From CAZUMW01 sp964621615 (GTDB taxonomy: Bacteria > Desulfobacterota > WTBG01 > CAIYCZ01 > CAIRTM01), in the NCBI GenBank assembly GCA_964621615.1, contig CAZUMW010000030.1, positions 1 through 57,692 on the forward strand: a stretch of 57,692 nucleotides of DNA. Direction: 5' to 3'. Positions 1-8,648 of this stretch are shown here, piece after piece. Below the pieces are notes generated by a model, which saw only the letters and a program-made list of their open reading frames with translations, had not been told where the DNA came from and searched no databases. Numbering within the stretch: the first letter of the stretch is position 1; each line of letters starts with the position of its first letter. Both the position numbers and the translations under genes were made by a program.

Positions 1-136
1 TTGAACATATGACCCTTGTAGGGGGTGTACGGTTTTATACCAACCCTAGCCTATAGAAGAATAATCTGCAGGTGTCAATCAGCAAAGGGCGGGTACGCAT
101 GTGCAGCGCATCGCCATGCCGGTAAGGGTGGTGATG

Positions 137-175
137 CCCTCACCCCGCCTGCACAATGCGCAGGCGGGGTGAGGG
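137..175 (-). terminator. Perfect 16-bp hairpin downstream of the Spy-like gene
   Basis: Arms at 137-152 and 160-175 are exact reverse complements around a 7-base loop, and very GC-rich. The hairpin lies just past the stop of the minus-strand gene ending at 196. No T-run follows on that strand, so this could be a stability or processing hairpin or a dispersed palindrome rather than a classical intrinsic terminator. Nothing else is visible in bases 1-195. Confidence 0.4.
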
Positions 176-195
176 GAATGCAGGTGTATATCTTG

Positions 196-744
196 TTACC
201 ACCGGCACGGCCCGCCGTCGCCCCGGCCGTATCCTCTGCCGGGCCCCATTGAGCCGCGGCCGGGCCCCATACCTTTTCCGCACGGTCCCCGTCCGTGCCG
301 GCTCATGATATTGCCGAATCCGAACGTACACCCCGGAGGAAGCTGTGCTTTTTGCCGGTCAGTGAGAATTTTCCGGGCATCGATCTGAGCCTCAAGCCTT
401 TTTTCCGCAATCTGCGATTTGAGATCAAACATTTCTTTCTGCACCGTTTTCGCCTTTGCCAGGTCGGGATTTGTCTCAAGCATTATGCTTTGCAGCTCAA
501 GCTTTTTTTTCTGCTTTGACAGCCGCAGCGGGGAGATATCGTTTAGCAGGCGGCTTTGCAGATCGGTGAGCTGCTGCATTTGTTCCTGCGACAGGTTAAG
601 GCCCTGCATCATGTAATTTCCTCCCGGGCCCATACCCATGCCCATCATCCCGCCTGCGCCTTTGCGCATTTGCGCCGATGCGCTGACGGCAAACAGCCAA
701 ACTGAAATGATGCTGATAACGGTAATTATACTGTTTTTTTTCAT
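196..744 (-). CDS. Spy/CpxP/zinc-resistance-associated-like periplasmic protein
   Basis: A 182-residue exported protein. The start is set by an AGGAGG ribosome site six bases before the ATG at 744. Residues 1-23 form a signal peptide ending in SASA. The centre has the Spy/CpxP-like pattern 'LNLSQEQMQQLTDLQSRLL' followed by a long charged helical stretch. Short Gly/Met-rich runs lie on both sides, and the tail is Gly/Arg/Pro-rich with a few Cys. Family members are periplasmic chaperones or metal-stress proteins. The Met- and Gly-rich ends could bind metal, but that is inference. A TetR regulator gene is divergent immediately upstream and may control it. Confidence 0.72.
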   Translation of the reverse strand: MKKNSIITVISIISVWLFAVSASAQMRKGAGGMMGMGMGPGGNYMMQGLNLSQEQMQQLTDLQSRLLNDISPLRLSKQKKKLELQSIMLETNPDLAKAKTVQKEMFDLKSQIAEKRLEAQIDARKILTDRQKAQLPPGCTFGFGNIMSRHGRGPCGKGMGPGRGSMGPGRGYGRGDGGPCRW

Positions 745-923
745 GTTGATCCTCCTTGTGGGTTGTGTGAATAGTACGTGCCTTGGTTGATCCCGTTTTT
801 CTCTAAAAGGGTAAACAATGCAGCGGATAAAAACTTGCGTATTTTTTTGATGCGATACCTGTGCAAACACTGAGCGGCACAGCCCTGGACGTGAGAGAGA
901 TATTGTGGAAAAAGATGAATTAT

Positions 924-971
924 TTGCATTTTCTTTATTATTAATGTATATTTTTGATTATTTTTATACAT
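924..971 (+). promoter_or_regulatory. Promoter and candidate self-operator of the TetR gene
   Basis: TTGCAT (924-929), a 17-base spacer and TATATT (947-952) make a good sigma-70 promoter. The inverted repeat ATGTATA (944-950) / TATACAT (965-971), arms 14 bases apart, overlaps the -10 box, as expected for an autorepressing TetR protein. The promoter lies downstream of the first in-frame ATG (905), which argues for the GTG start at 986. Confidence 0.55.
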
Positions 972-985
972 ATGGAGCGAAGCAC

Positions 986-1579
986 GTGACAACAGATATT
1001 GATGCGTTTCCCAAAAAGAAAAGGCAGCTTATTGAGTCAGCCATGGAGCTTTTCTTCCGGCACGGCGTCAAGCGTGTTACTGTTGAGGAGATAGGCCAGA
1101 ACGCCAATGTCAGCAAGATGACATTTTATAAATACTTTGAAAACAAATGGGGCATAGCGAAGGTTCTGCTGGAGGTTTTGTTTTCAGAGGGGTTTCGACA
1201 GTACGATGCGATTATGGCCGAGCCGACCTCGTATGCGGAAAAGCTCGAGCAGATAATGGCCCTGACCACCGGCATATTGCAGACATTCGGTGATGTTTTT
1301 CTTGCTGAGCTTATGGACAGCTCCTCCCCCCTTCATGACTTTTTCATGAAAAAACAGACCGAGGCCCGCCACCTGTCAGTTGATTTTTTCAGGCGTGCGC
1401 AGGAGGCCGGCCAGCTGCGCTCAGATGTTGAGATGCAGCTGCTGGTATTTATGCTGGAGCACCTGTCCGAGCTGATAGACCACCCGGAGTTCAAAGCGAT
1501 TATGCCGAACATGGAGGACCGCGCATGTGAGCTTGCATCCGTGTTCTTTTACGGTTTTTCCAAAAAGCTTTCCTCTTAG
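986..1579 (+). CDS. TetR/AcrR family transcriptional regulator
   Basis: A 197-residue regulator. The GTG start at 986 is chosen because GGAG sits about nine bases before it and the promoter at 924-952 would exclude the upstream ATG at 905. The N-terminal helix-turn-helix shows the family pattern: 'AMELFFRHGVKRVTVEEIG' then 'NVSKMTFYKYFENKWGI', roughly residues 15-60. The C-terminal helical ligand-binding domain is not diagnostic. It is divergent from the Spy-like gene, so envelope or metal stress control is a reasonable inference, but the inducer is unknown. Confidence 0.82.
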   Translation: MTTDIDAFPKKKRQLIESAMELFFRHGVKRVTVEEIGQNANVSKMTFYKYFENKWGIAKVLLEVLFSEGFRQYDAIMAEPTSYAEKLEQIMALTTGILQTFGDVFLAELMDSSSPLHDFFMKKQTEARHLSVDFFRRAQEAGQLRSDVEMQLLVFMLEHLSELIDHPEFKAIMPNMEDRACELASVFFYGFSKKLSS

Positions 1580-1584
1580 CCGCC

Positions 1585-2931
1585 TTACCAGTCGCAGGAG
1601 GCGCTCTCCAGCATAAATATTTCACCGGTTGCGCCCGAGGGGCCCAGCCTGCCGGTGGTCATCAGATAGAGCTCACCGCCGGCACCCCTGCCGAAGCTCA
1701 GCAAAAAGCGGTTAAGGTTGCTGCGCTTTTCGCCATCCAGCATGATTCCGGCAACTGCAGTATTCCAGGTTCCCTGCGCTGTTTCGCGGGAGATAAAAAT
1801 CTGGCCGCTCGGAACGATAAAGCTTTTCGACCAGTCGCCGAACACATAGCTTCCCTGCAGCTGTTCAATGGCATCCCCTTCATAGACGTACCCCCCGATA
1901 ACCGATCTGCCGGCTAGGGCGGTTTCGGAACCCGGCCGGGAATAGGCGATAACGGGATCGATAAGCGGCTCGCCCCGGTAGCCTGTATCCGGGCACTGAT
2001 CAAGAGGGCTTGACGCATTTTGAGGGTTGAAGCAGCTGCCTCCCTCCTTGATATTCCAGCCGTAGTTGCCCCCGGCTTCGACAATGCTTATTTCTTCATA
2101 AAGACTCTGGCCGACATCCCCGCAAAACAGCCGTCCGGCACTGTCGAATGAAAACCGCCACGGGTTTCGGAAACCGTACGCGTATATCTCTTCGCATATG
2201 CCGCTTGCATTGCCTGCAAACGGGTTGTCCGACGGAGTGGACGGCTTCCCCGGAACGCTTATGTCCAGCCTTATGATGCTGCCCAGCAGGTTTGAGGGGT
2301 CCTGGCCGTTGCCGATATCCTCCGTATGGCCGAACCCGGTGTCATTGGCCCCGCCGCCGTCGCCGAGCCCTGCATACAGGCAGCCGTCCGGACCGAAAGC
2401 GATCTGGCCGCCGTTGTGGTTGGGCTGCGGCTTGGGAACCTCAAGAACCACTGTTTCACTTGCAGGATCGGCAGTGTAGGGGTCATCGGCTGAAACATGA
2501 AATTCGGATATGCGCGCAAGCGAGTGATAGCTGCTGTATTCAGGCGGCGCCTCGGCATTGTAATAGAGAAAAAACCGGCCGTTTTCAGCATAATCAGGAT
2601 GAAATGCAATACCGAGAAGACCGGCCTCATCATAAAAAGGAATAAGCGTCACCAGCTTATCGCTGATGTCAAGAAACGGTTTATCCAGAAGCGTGCCGTT
2701 GTCTATTATAACCACCGAGCCGGTTTGCGTGGTTACAAATATTGCGTTTTTTCCGTCATCGGGGATTGCCATGGCGGTCGGGTTTGCAATGCCTCGCGCG
2801 ACGCGCTTAAGGGTTATTGTGCATTCTGTCCCTGAGGGGTCGCGGCAGCCGTGCAGCGCACAAAGAAAAAGCAGTATTGCTGCAGAAGCTAGCAGCTTAT
2901 CGACCGGCAGGGTATCATGTTTTGTTTTCAT
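1585..2931 (-). CDS. PQQ-dependent sugar dehydrogenase-like beta-propeller lipoprotein
   Basis: A 448-residue protein of the glucose/sorbosone dehydrogenase family (soluble aldose dehydrogenase type, YliI-like). The signal peptide ends in a lipobox, LHGC at residues 26-29, so the protein is probably lipid-anchored. Family hallmarks include 'GLLGIAFHPDYAENGRFFLYY', 'NHNGGQIAFGPDGCLYAGLGD' and 'EIYAYGFRNPWRFSFD', the conserved blades around the PQQ site. An extra segment with paired Cys (SCFNPQ...DQC) precedes the later blades. Family members oxidise aldoses in the periplasm with PQQ. No PQQ biosynthesis genes are in the window, so the cofactor is unproven. The gene stands alone, convergent with the TetR gene. 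Confidence 0.8.
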   Translation of the reverse strand: MKTKHDTLPVDKLLASAAILLFLCALHGCRDPSGTECTITLKRVARGIANPTAMAIPDDGKNAIFVTTQTGSVVIIDNGTLLDKPFLDISDKLVTLIPFYDEAGLLGIAFHPDYAENGRFFLYYNAEAPPEYSSYHSLARISEFHVSADDPYTADPASETVVLEVPKPQPNHNGGQIAFGPDGCLYAGLGDGGGANDTGFGHTEDIGNGQDPSNLLGSIIRLDISVPGKPSTPSDNPFAGNASGICEEIYAYGFRNPWRFSFDSAGRLFCGDVGQSLYEEISIVEAGGNYGWNIKEGGSCFNPQNASSPLDQCPDTGYRGEPLIDPVIAYSRPGSETALAGRSVIGGYVYEGDAIEQLQGSYVFGDWSKSFIVPSGQIFISRETAQGTWNTAVAGIMLDGEKRSNLNRFLLSFGRGAGGELYLMTTGRLGPSGATGEIFMLESASCDW

Positions 2932-3065
2932 AAGCGCCTCGCACGTTGTTTTTTTGTAAAAAGAGCGCTACAGCTGCGGATTTTGTCTATTTACACAAAT
3001 AGACACCGGCCGGGTAAGATCAAGGCTATATGCTGAAAAATAATCTTTTATGTGAGGGCGGGTTT

Positions 3066-6000
3066 TTAGGCTAGATACTGTTTTATTTCTTCCAGGGCCG
3101 CTTGCAGACGGGCAAAGTGATCCTGCGCTGCGGCGAGGTCTTTGTTATGTGCAGCATGCTCCAGATCGATAAAAAGATCCCGGCACGGCAGCGCTCCGAT
3201 CATGTCTGCGGAGCTTTTATGGGTGTGGGCGATGTAGGCAATGTCATCGCAGTTTTTTTGCTGAATCGCCGCTTCCAGCGAGTGGAGGATTTGGGGGATC
3301 TGCTGCAGAAAAATTCCGTTGAGCTTGTCCAGCAGGTGTGTGCGCCCCTGCAGCTTGTCAAGGGCGTGCTGTGTGTTGATATGCGGGCCCCCGCTGCATT
3401 GTGACGGATTGTTGTTTTTGGCGGATGGAGCGTTTATGCGTATCGTGCCGATCGCATCTGCCAGTTTTTTAAGCTCGATGGGTTTGGTGAGATAATCATT
3501 CATGCCGGCGGATAAACACTTTTCCTTGTATTCGGGGGTAACATGGCCGGTTATGGCGATAATGGGAATCGCGCTGCACTGCTCGCCTGCCTCACCCCGC
3601 CGAATGCGAAGCGATGCTTCGAGCCCGTCAATGCCGGGCATTTCGAGGTCCATAAGTATCAGGTCGAAGGAGTGCTGCTTGAGGCTTTCGAGCACTTCTT
3701 GACCGGTTGTGGCCAGCTTCACGCTATGGCCCATTTCCTCAAGCGCCAGGGTTGTCATTTGTATGTTAAGAGGGTTGTCCTCAGCGAGCAGTATTGAGCG
3801 CGGCGCTGTCTTCTCATAATGCTGCTGCAGAGGCCCGGAGGCATCTTCATCCGGTACGCCGGGCAGTACCGGTACTGTGAACGAAAATTCGGACCCTTTT
3901 CCCGGTTCGCTGGTAAGCGAAATGGCTCCCCCCATAAGCTCAACGAGCTGTTTGACGATTGAAAGCCCAAGGCCGGATCCGCCATGCTGCCGTATAAGCG
4001 ATTCATCCACCTGGGTGAAGTGCTCGAAGACGGATTTTTGCTTTTCATGGGGAATCCCGACCCCGGTGTCTTGTATGCTTACGCGCACCGGAAGCAGGCC
4101 GCCGCTTTTGGGATTGTGTCCGGGGGCAATTGCCGCCCGCAGAGAAACAGAGCCGCTGTCGGTGAACTTTACGGCGTTGCCGATAAGGTTGAAAAGAATC
4201 TGTCTGATTCTGTCAGGGTCAGCCTGGATGTAGCGCGGGGCTGTTTCGTCTATGTCAAGCGTTAGCCCCAGGTTTTTCTGCTGCGCCTGCACCTGCATTG
4301 ACAGCGTCACGGAATGCAGCAGCGCGTGAAAGTCGATGTTTCGCTGGTGCAGCTTTATTTTGCCTGATTCAATGCGCGAAAAATCGAGGATGTCATTTAT
4401 GACGGTGAGCAGATGATCTGCTGCATGACGGATAGTCTGCATGCAGCTGTGCTGTTTGTCCGTCATGTCGGTCAGGCTGAGAATATCGGCCATGCCGACG
4501 ATTGAATTGATCGGCGTGCGGATTTCGTGGCTCATCCGGGCAAGAAAATCGCTTTTTGCGCGGCTGGCCGATTCCGCTGTTTCCTTTGCCTGTATCAGCT
4601 CTGTTTCCTGCTGTTTCTGTGCGGTTATGTCCCGGAATATGCCCTGGATAACGCTTTTGTCCTGGACGCGGGTAGTGGATTCATTGATGGTGACCGGTTT
4701 GACAGTGCCGGATCCGGTGACAATGTCGGCTTCTGCCGGTTTGTCTGATCCTTTCTCAATATGTGTTTTGAACATCTGTTCGTAGATGTCTTTCTTGTCA
4801 GCGGGGTGAAGGGCTGTATGGTGCCGGCCGATGAGCTCCTGCCGGGGCTGTTCAAAAAGGTGCTCCGCAGCAGGGTTGCAGTTGATGATTATACCTGTTT
4901 GAGCATCCGCCCACAAAATAGCATCCTGTGCATTTTCAAATGCAAGGCGGAAGCGCGTTTCACTTTCTTTGACTTTTTCCTCGGCCCGCCTGATATCGGT
5001 TATGTCGAGAATAATCCCGACAAGACCGATGACCCGGCCGCTTTCATCGACAAGGGATGCCTTATTGAAAATAACATTTCGGATTTCCCCGCCTTTCCGG
5101 TGTACAACCGATTCGTAGGTTTGTCTGCAGGGAGCGCGAAAAAGCTCGGCATCTTTGTCGTGATACTGCGCGGCTGTGTCCGGCGGGGCGATGTCAAAAA
5201 CGCTTTTGCCGATGATTTCCTCGCTCGACAGCCCCAGGAATGCTTCAAACGCTTTGTTGCAGCCGGTGTAGCGGCCCTGCAGGTCTTTATAGAATACCGG
5301 GCTGGGAATGGTGTTTATAAGCGTCTGAAGAAACAGAAAGTGGTTTTTTAAATCGTGCTCTGCCCGCAGGCGCTCTGCGTTTTCCGCCTGGAGCGCCCTG
5401 GTTCTTGCGCTGACGTTTTTTCTGAGCGTCCACACCCAGACGACGCCGAAGCAGATAATGACGGCAAGGGGAATGCCGGCATAGAGGGTATACCGGAGTA
5501 TATCTTTTTGGAAAGGCCCCGAGCCGTGCGGAGTGCTCAGCCACTTGTTATGGATTGTCTGGAAGGTGCCGTTTTCCTCGATGATCAGCAGTCCCTGGCG
5601 CAGCCTGGCAAGCAGCTCGCGGTTGCCTTCACCTACCGCATAGCAGTACGGAACAGACAGCACGGGGGGGCCGGCAATTACGATGTTATGCAGCGCGAGC
5701 CTGTCGATCCCGTAGAGGGCGGGTTTTTTTGCGGCTAGCGCATAGTCCGCTGCTCCTTCTGAAAGCAGCCTGAGCACATCGGCAGGTGTTGGTGCGGTGA
5801 TGAGCCGGACGGAGAAATCCTGCTGTTTGAGATAATCATGCATGATATCGCCGCGCATAACAACAACCGTCTTGTATGCAACACCTTCAATGGATTCAAC
5901 AGAGGAGGTTCCGCGGCGGGCGAACAGCGTGTGCTCGATCATCAGAAACGGGGGTGAAAAATCGACCACGCGGTCCCGGGCGGGAGAGTAATACATGCCC

Positions 6001-6338
6001 TGGACCGCATCGATGCTTCCTTCCTCAAGGGCTGTGCGCATTTTATTCCATGGGCCGAGCCTGATGGTAATATCGAGCTCCATGGTTTTTGCTATGGCCC
6101 GTGTCAATTCGACCGTAAAGCCGGCAGGATCACCGTTTTTATCCAGGAACGAAAACGGGGGGTAATCGTATTCACCGCCGATTATCAGTCTGCGGGTATG
6201 CTCTGCAGGGTCTGCTGTGTCCGCATGCAGCGGCACAGCGCAAAGCGGCAGAACATGCAGATACAGGCACCAGCAAAAAAACCTCAGCAGAAAAGCACGC
6301 GCATGCCGGTGCGGTTGAACAGGGGCTGTTTTGTGCAT
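3066..6338 (-). CDS. Hybrid sensor histidine kinase with SBP, two PAS, REC and Hpt domains
   Basis: About 1090 residues from the ATG at 6338, which gives a plausible signal peptide; an ATG at 6359 is also possible and neither has a strong ribosome site. Order: periplasmic solute-binding domain family 3 (about 50-268), one membrane helix (280-304), PAS (340-450), PAS (460-577), HisKA with 'MSHEIRTPINSIVGMA' (phospho-His near 604), HATPase with 'DTGVGIP' and 'GGSGLGLSIV', a receiver domain with phospho-Asp near 897 ('LILMDLEMPG'), and a C-terminal Hpt domain ('AHTHKSSADMIGA'). This is a BvgS/EvgS-like phosphorelay in which an amino-acid-type ligand may be sensed in the periplasm. No partner regulator lies beside it. 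Confidence 0.9.
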   Translation of the reverse strand: MHKTAPVQPHRHARAFLLRFFCWCLYLHVLPLCAVPLHADTADPAEHTRRLIIGGEYDYPPFSFLDKNGDPAGFTVELTRAIAKTMELDITIRLGPWNKMRTALEEGSIDAVQGMYYSPARDRVVDFSPPFLMIEHTLFARRGTSSVESIEGVAYKTVVVMRGDIMHDYLKQQDFSVRLITAPTPADVLRLLSEGAADYALAAKKPALYGIDRLALHNIVIAGPPVLSVPYCYAVGEGNRELLARLRQGLLIIEENGTFQTIHNKWLSTPHGSGPFQKDILRYTLYAGIPLAVIICFGVVWVWTLRKNVSARTRALQAENAERLRAEHDLKNHFLFLQTLINTIPSPVFYKDLQGRYTGCNKAFEAFLGLSSEEIIGKSVFDIAPPDTAAQYHDKDAELFRAPCRQTYESVVHRKGGEIRNVIFNKASLVDESGRVIGLVGIILDITDIRRAEEKVKESETRFRLAFENAQDAILWADAQTGIIINCNPAAEHLFEQPRQELIGRHHTALHPADKKDIYEQMFKTHIEKGSDKPAEADIVTGSGTVKPVTINESTTRVQDKSVIQGIFRDITAQKQQETELIQAKETAESASRAKSDFLARMSHEIRTPINSIVGMADILSLTDMTDKQHSCMQTIRHAADHLLTVINDILDFSRIESGKIKLHQRNIDFHALLHSVTLSMQVQAQQKNLGLTLDIDETAPRYIQADPDRIRQILFNLIGNAVKFTDSGSVSLRAAIAPGHNPKSGGLLPVRVSIQDTGVGIPHEKQKSVFEHFTQVDESLIRQHGGSGLGLSIVKQLVELMGGAISLTSEPGKGSEFSFTVPVLPGVPDEDASGPLQQHYEKTAPRSILLAEDNPLNIQMTTLALEEMGHSVKLATTGQEVLESLKQHSFDLILMDLEMPGIDGLEASLRIRRGEAGEQCSAIPIIAITGHVTPEYKEKCLSAGMNDYLTKPIELKKLADAIGTIRINAPSAKNNNPSQCSGGPHINTQHALDKLQGRTHLLDKLNGIFLQQIPQILHSLEAAIQQKNCDDIAYIAHTHKSSADMIGALPCRDLFIDLEHAAHNKDLAAAQDHFARLQAALEEIKQYLA

Positions 6339-6468
6339 ATCTATGGTTGTAATATGCATTTCAGCCGAGGTCAATAAAATTAATGAAATGTTTGAGGCCG
6401 GGGGGCGTCTTGCAAAGAACCCGGCGGTTTTGTATGATGGGAAAACATCAGCGCTCCGGAGTGTGACA

Positions 6469-7242
6469 ATGATAGTACGCACAGTGGTTTTTTATTTTGC
6501 AGCACTGTACTGTTTGTATGGACACAGTGCGTTTACTGCCTCTGCAGGAGACGCAAAGAGTGCAGATGATATTATTCAGGGCGCTGTTGATTATATGCGC
6601 GGGGTAGCCTCGGTGTCTGTTGTCGATATGACGATTCACCGGCCCGGCTGGGAGCGGACAATGACTGTAAAAGCGTGGACTGAAGGGCGGGAAAAAAGCG
6701 TGTTCCGCATTACGGCACCTCCCAAAGATCAGGGTAACGCCACGCTTCTCAAAGAGGGGCAGATGTGGACATTCAACCCGAAGATAAACCGGGTGATTAA
6801 AATACCACCCTCAATGATGTCGCAGTCATGGATGGGCTCAGATTTCTCTAACAACGATCTGGCGAAATCGACTGATATTCTGAGACAGTATACCCATACG
6901 CTTGTGAAGGCCGGGACCCATGAGGGAAAAACCGTTTATGTGATTAAATCAGTTCCCCGCCCCAAGGCGCCGGTTGTCTGGGGCATGCAGAAGCACCGGG
7001 TGCGCGAGGATTATGTGCTGCTGGAGCAGACGTTTTATGACCAGGATATGCAGCCGGTAAAAGAGCTCACAACGCGAGATATCCGCAGCGTCGACAGCAA
7101 GCTGTTTCCGATGGTGTGGAAAATGCAGAAAACCGGCCACGAGAATGAGTGGACGCTTCTTGAGTATAAAAATGTTTCTTTTAAAGACGATGTGCCTGAC
7201 CGGCTGTTTACGCTGCAGGCGCTGAGAACCCCCCGGAGGTAG
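6469..7242 (+). CDS. LolA-like outer-membrane lipoprotein-sorting family protein
   Basis: A 257-residue exported protein. The ATG at 6469 has GGAG upstream and opens a signal peptide ending in FTASA. The body matches the LolA_like 'outer membrane lipoprotein-sorting protein' family: 'VDMTIHRPGWERTMTVKAWT', 'RITAPPKDQGNATLLKEG' and 'MWTFNPKINRVIKIPPSMM'. The ribosome site of the next gene overlaps its stop, so it is co-transcribed with two FtsX-type permeases, an ABC ATPase and a beta-barrel gene. I infer a periplasmic carrier for a lipid or lipoprotein handed over by the ABC complex. It is not the housekeeping LolA, judging by family and context. Confidence 0.8.
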   Translation: MIVRTVVFYFAALYCLYGHSAFTASAGDAKSADDIIQGAVDYMRGVASVSVVDMTIHRPGWERTMTVKAWTEGREKSVFRITAPPKDQGNATLLKEGQMWTFNPKINRVIKIPPSMMSQSWMGSDFSNNDLAKSTDILRQYTHTLVKAGTHEGKTVYVIKSVPRPKAPVVWGMQKHRVREDYVLLEQTFYDQDMQPVKELTTRDIRSVDSKLFPMVWKMQKTGHENEWTLLEYKNVSFKDDVPDRLFTLQALRTPRR

Positions 7243-7250
7243 CCGGACCC

Positions 7251-8495
7251 GTGACCATTGACGCAATCATGGCGTGGCGCAACATCTGGCGAAATACGAG
7301 GCGCTCCATGCTCACGATTGGCGCAATTGCGTTTGCGTCTTTGCTGCTGGTGTTCATGCTTTCTGTGCAGCTGGGCTCCTACGACACCATGATCAACACC
7401 TCGGTGAAAATCCACACGGGCCATATTCAGGTTCAGGCAGAGGGGTATCACGACAGCCGCGACGTGCGCCGTGTGGTGACCATGCCGGATGCTATTGCAG
7501 AAAAGCTTACGCGATGTGAGGCGGTCTCCGGATATTCGTTTCGGGCTAACGGGTTTTCGCTGCTGTCTGCCGACAACCGGACCTGCGGCGCCCTTGTCGT
7601 GGGCATCGATCCCGTGCGCGAGACCGCTGTTTCGCGGCTTGAATCGCTGGTACAAAAGGGATCGTTTCTTTCACCCGGCGACACAAACCGGGCCCTTGTC
7701 GGGGCCCTGCTTGCTGAAAACCTCAATCTTGAAATCGGTGACGAGGTGGTGGTGCTCGGACAGGGGCGGGACGGCTCCATTGCCGCCACTGTGTGTGCGG
7801 TGAAAGGTATATACCGGACCGGGCAGGAAGAGTTCGACCGCGCGTCGATGCATATTCCGCTTGGACACTTTCAGGCTGTGTACAGTATGCGCGGCGCTGT
7901 GCATGAGGCGGTTATTGTCGCAGACCGCCTTGATGCAGTCGCAGCGATAAAGCAATCAATTACCGAAAGAATCAGCGGTGTGGACAGCCGGTATCCCCTT
8001 GCGGTTCTGGACTGGAAAGAGCTGTTGCCCGGGCTGTATCAAAGCATTCAGCTTGACCTGTACAGCGGCATGATAATGTATGTCATACTGATTATCATTG
8101 TTGCATTCAGCATTCTCAATACCTTTTTAATGGCGGTGATCGAGCGCAAAAAAGAGCTTGGCGTGCTCATGGCTATCGGAACGCGCCCGGGGCGGCTGTC
8201 CCGGATACTGATAATGGAATCGTCGATGATTACGCTGATCGGTATCTGTGCAGGTACGGTATCGGGCAGCCTGCTGACGCTGTATTTCCAGAATGTCGGC
8301 ATAGTGCTGCCGGGCACCGGAGAGCTTCTGCGGGAGTTCGGTATCCCGGATCGCATTTATCCAAAGCTTTCGGCGGCTTCGATTACCGTCGGCCCGGCGA
8401 TTGTGCTTGTTATTACTGTGCTGACATCGCTGTATCCGGCCTGCAAAGTCTGGCGGATAAATATGGTGAAAGCGATCGCAGCGACTCCGCAGTGA
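7251..8495 (+). CDS. ABC transporter permease, FtsX/LolCE-like (first copy)
   Basis: A 414-residue membrane protein starting at GTG 7251, with GGAGGT overlapping the upstream stop. Topology is MacB/LolC-like: one N-terminal helix ('RRSMLTIGAIAFASLLLVF'), a periplasmic domain of about 220 residues, then three C-terminal helices including 'YVILIIIVAFSILNTFLMAV' and the coupling segment 'ERKKELGVLMAIGTRP'. Such permeases extract lipids, lipoproteins or peptides mechanically instead of forming a channel. It pairs with the second permease at 8649 and the ATPase at 10073. Confidence 0.86.
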   Translation: MTIDAIMAWRNIWRNTRRSMLTIGAIAFASLLLVFMLSVQLGSYDTMINTSVKIHTGHIQVQAEGYHDSRDVRRVVTMPDAIAEKLTRCEAVSGYSFRANGFSLLSADNRTCGALVVGIDPVRETAVSRLESLVQKGSFLSPGDTNRALVGALLAENLNLEIGDEVVVLGQGRDGSIAATVCAVKGIYRTGQEEFDRASMHIPLGHFQAVYSMRGAVHEAVIVADRLDAVAAIKQSITERISGVDSRYPLAVLDWKELLPGLYQSIQLDLYSGMIMYVILIIIVAFSILNTFLMAVIERKKELGVLMAIGTRPGRLSRILIMESSMITLIGICAGTVSGSLLTLYFQNVGIVLPGTGELLREFGIPDRIYPKLSAASITVGPAIVLVITVLTSLYPACKVWRINMVKAIAATPQ

Positions 8496-8648
8496 GGTGC
8501 GCGTGAACCGTAAGCTTTTTGATATTATTATTGTTTCGTAGCCGATGACAATACCGACGGCCCTGGACGTTAAGCTCAGGCGAAACGCGATACCGATTGA
8601 TATGCGTATAAACCCTGAATCTCTGAACCCTGTAACCATTTAACCCGT

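Noticed and set aside
905..985. Upstream ATG at 905 as start of the first TetR regulator
   Set aside because: It would lie before the best promoter and add 27 residues of low-complexity sequence; GTG 986 has a ribosome site.
7035..7655. Open frame of 206 codons on the minus strand across the LolA-like and permease genes
   Set aside because: Antisense to two recognised genes, composition typical of shadow translation.
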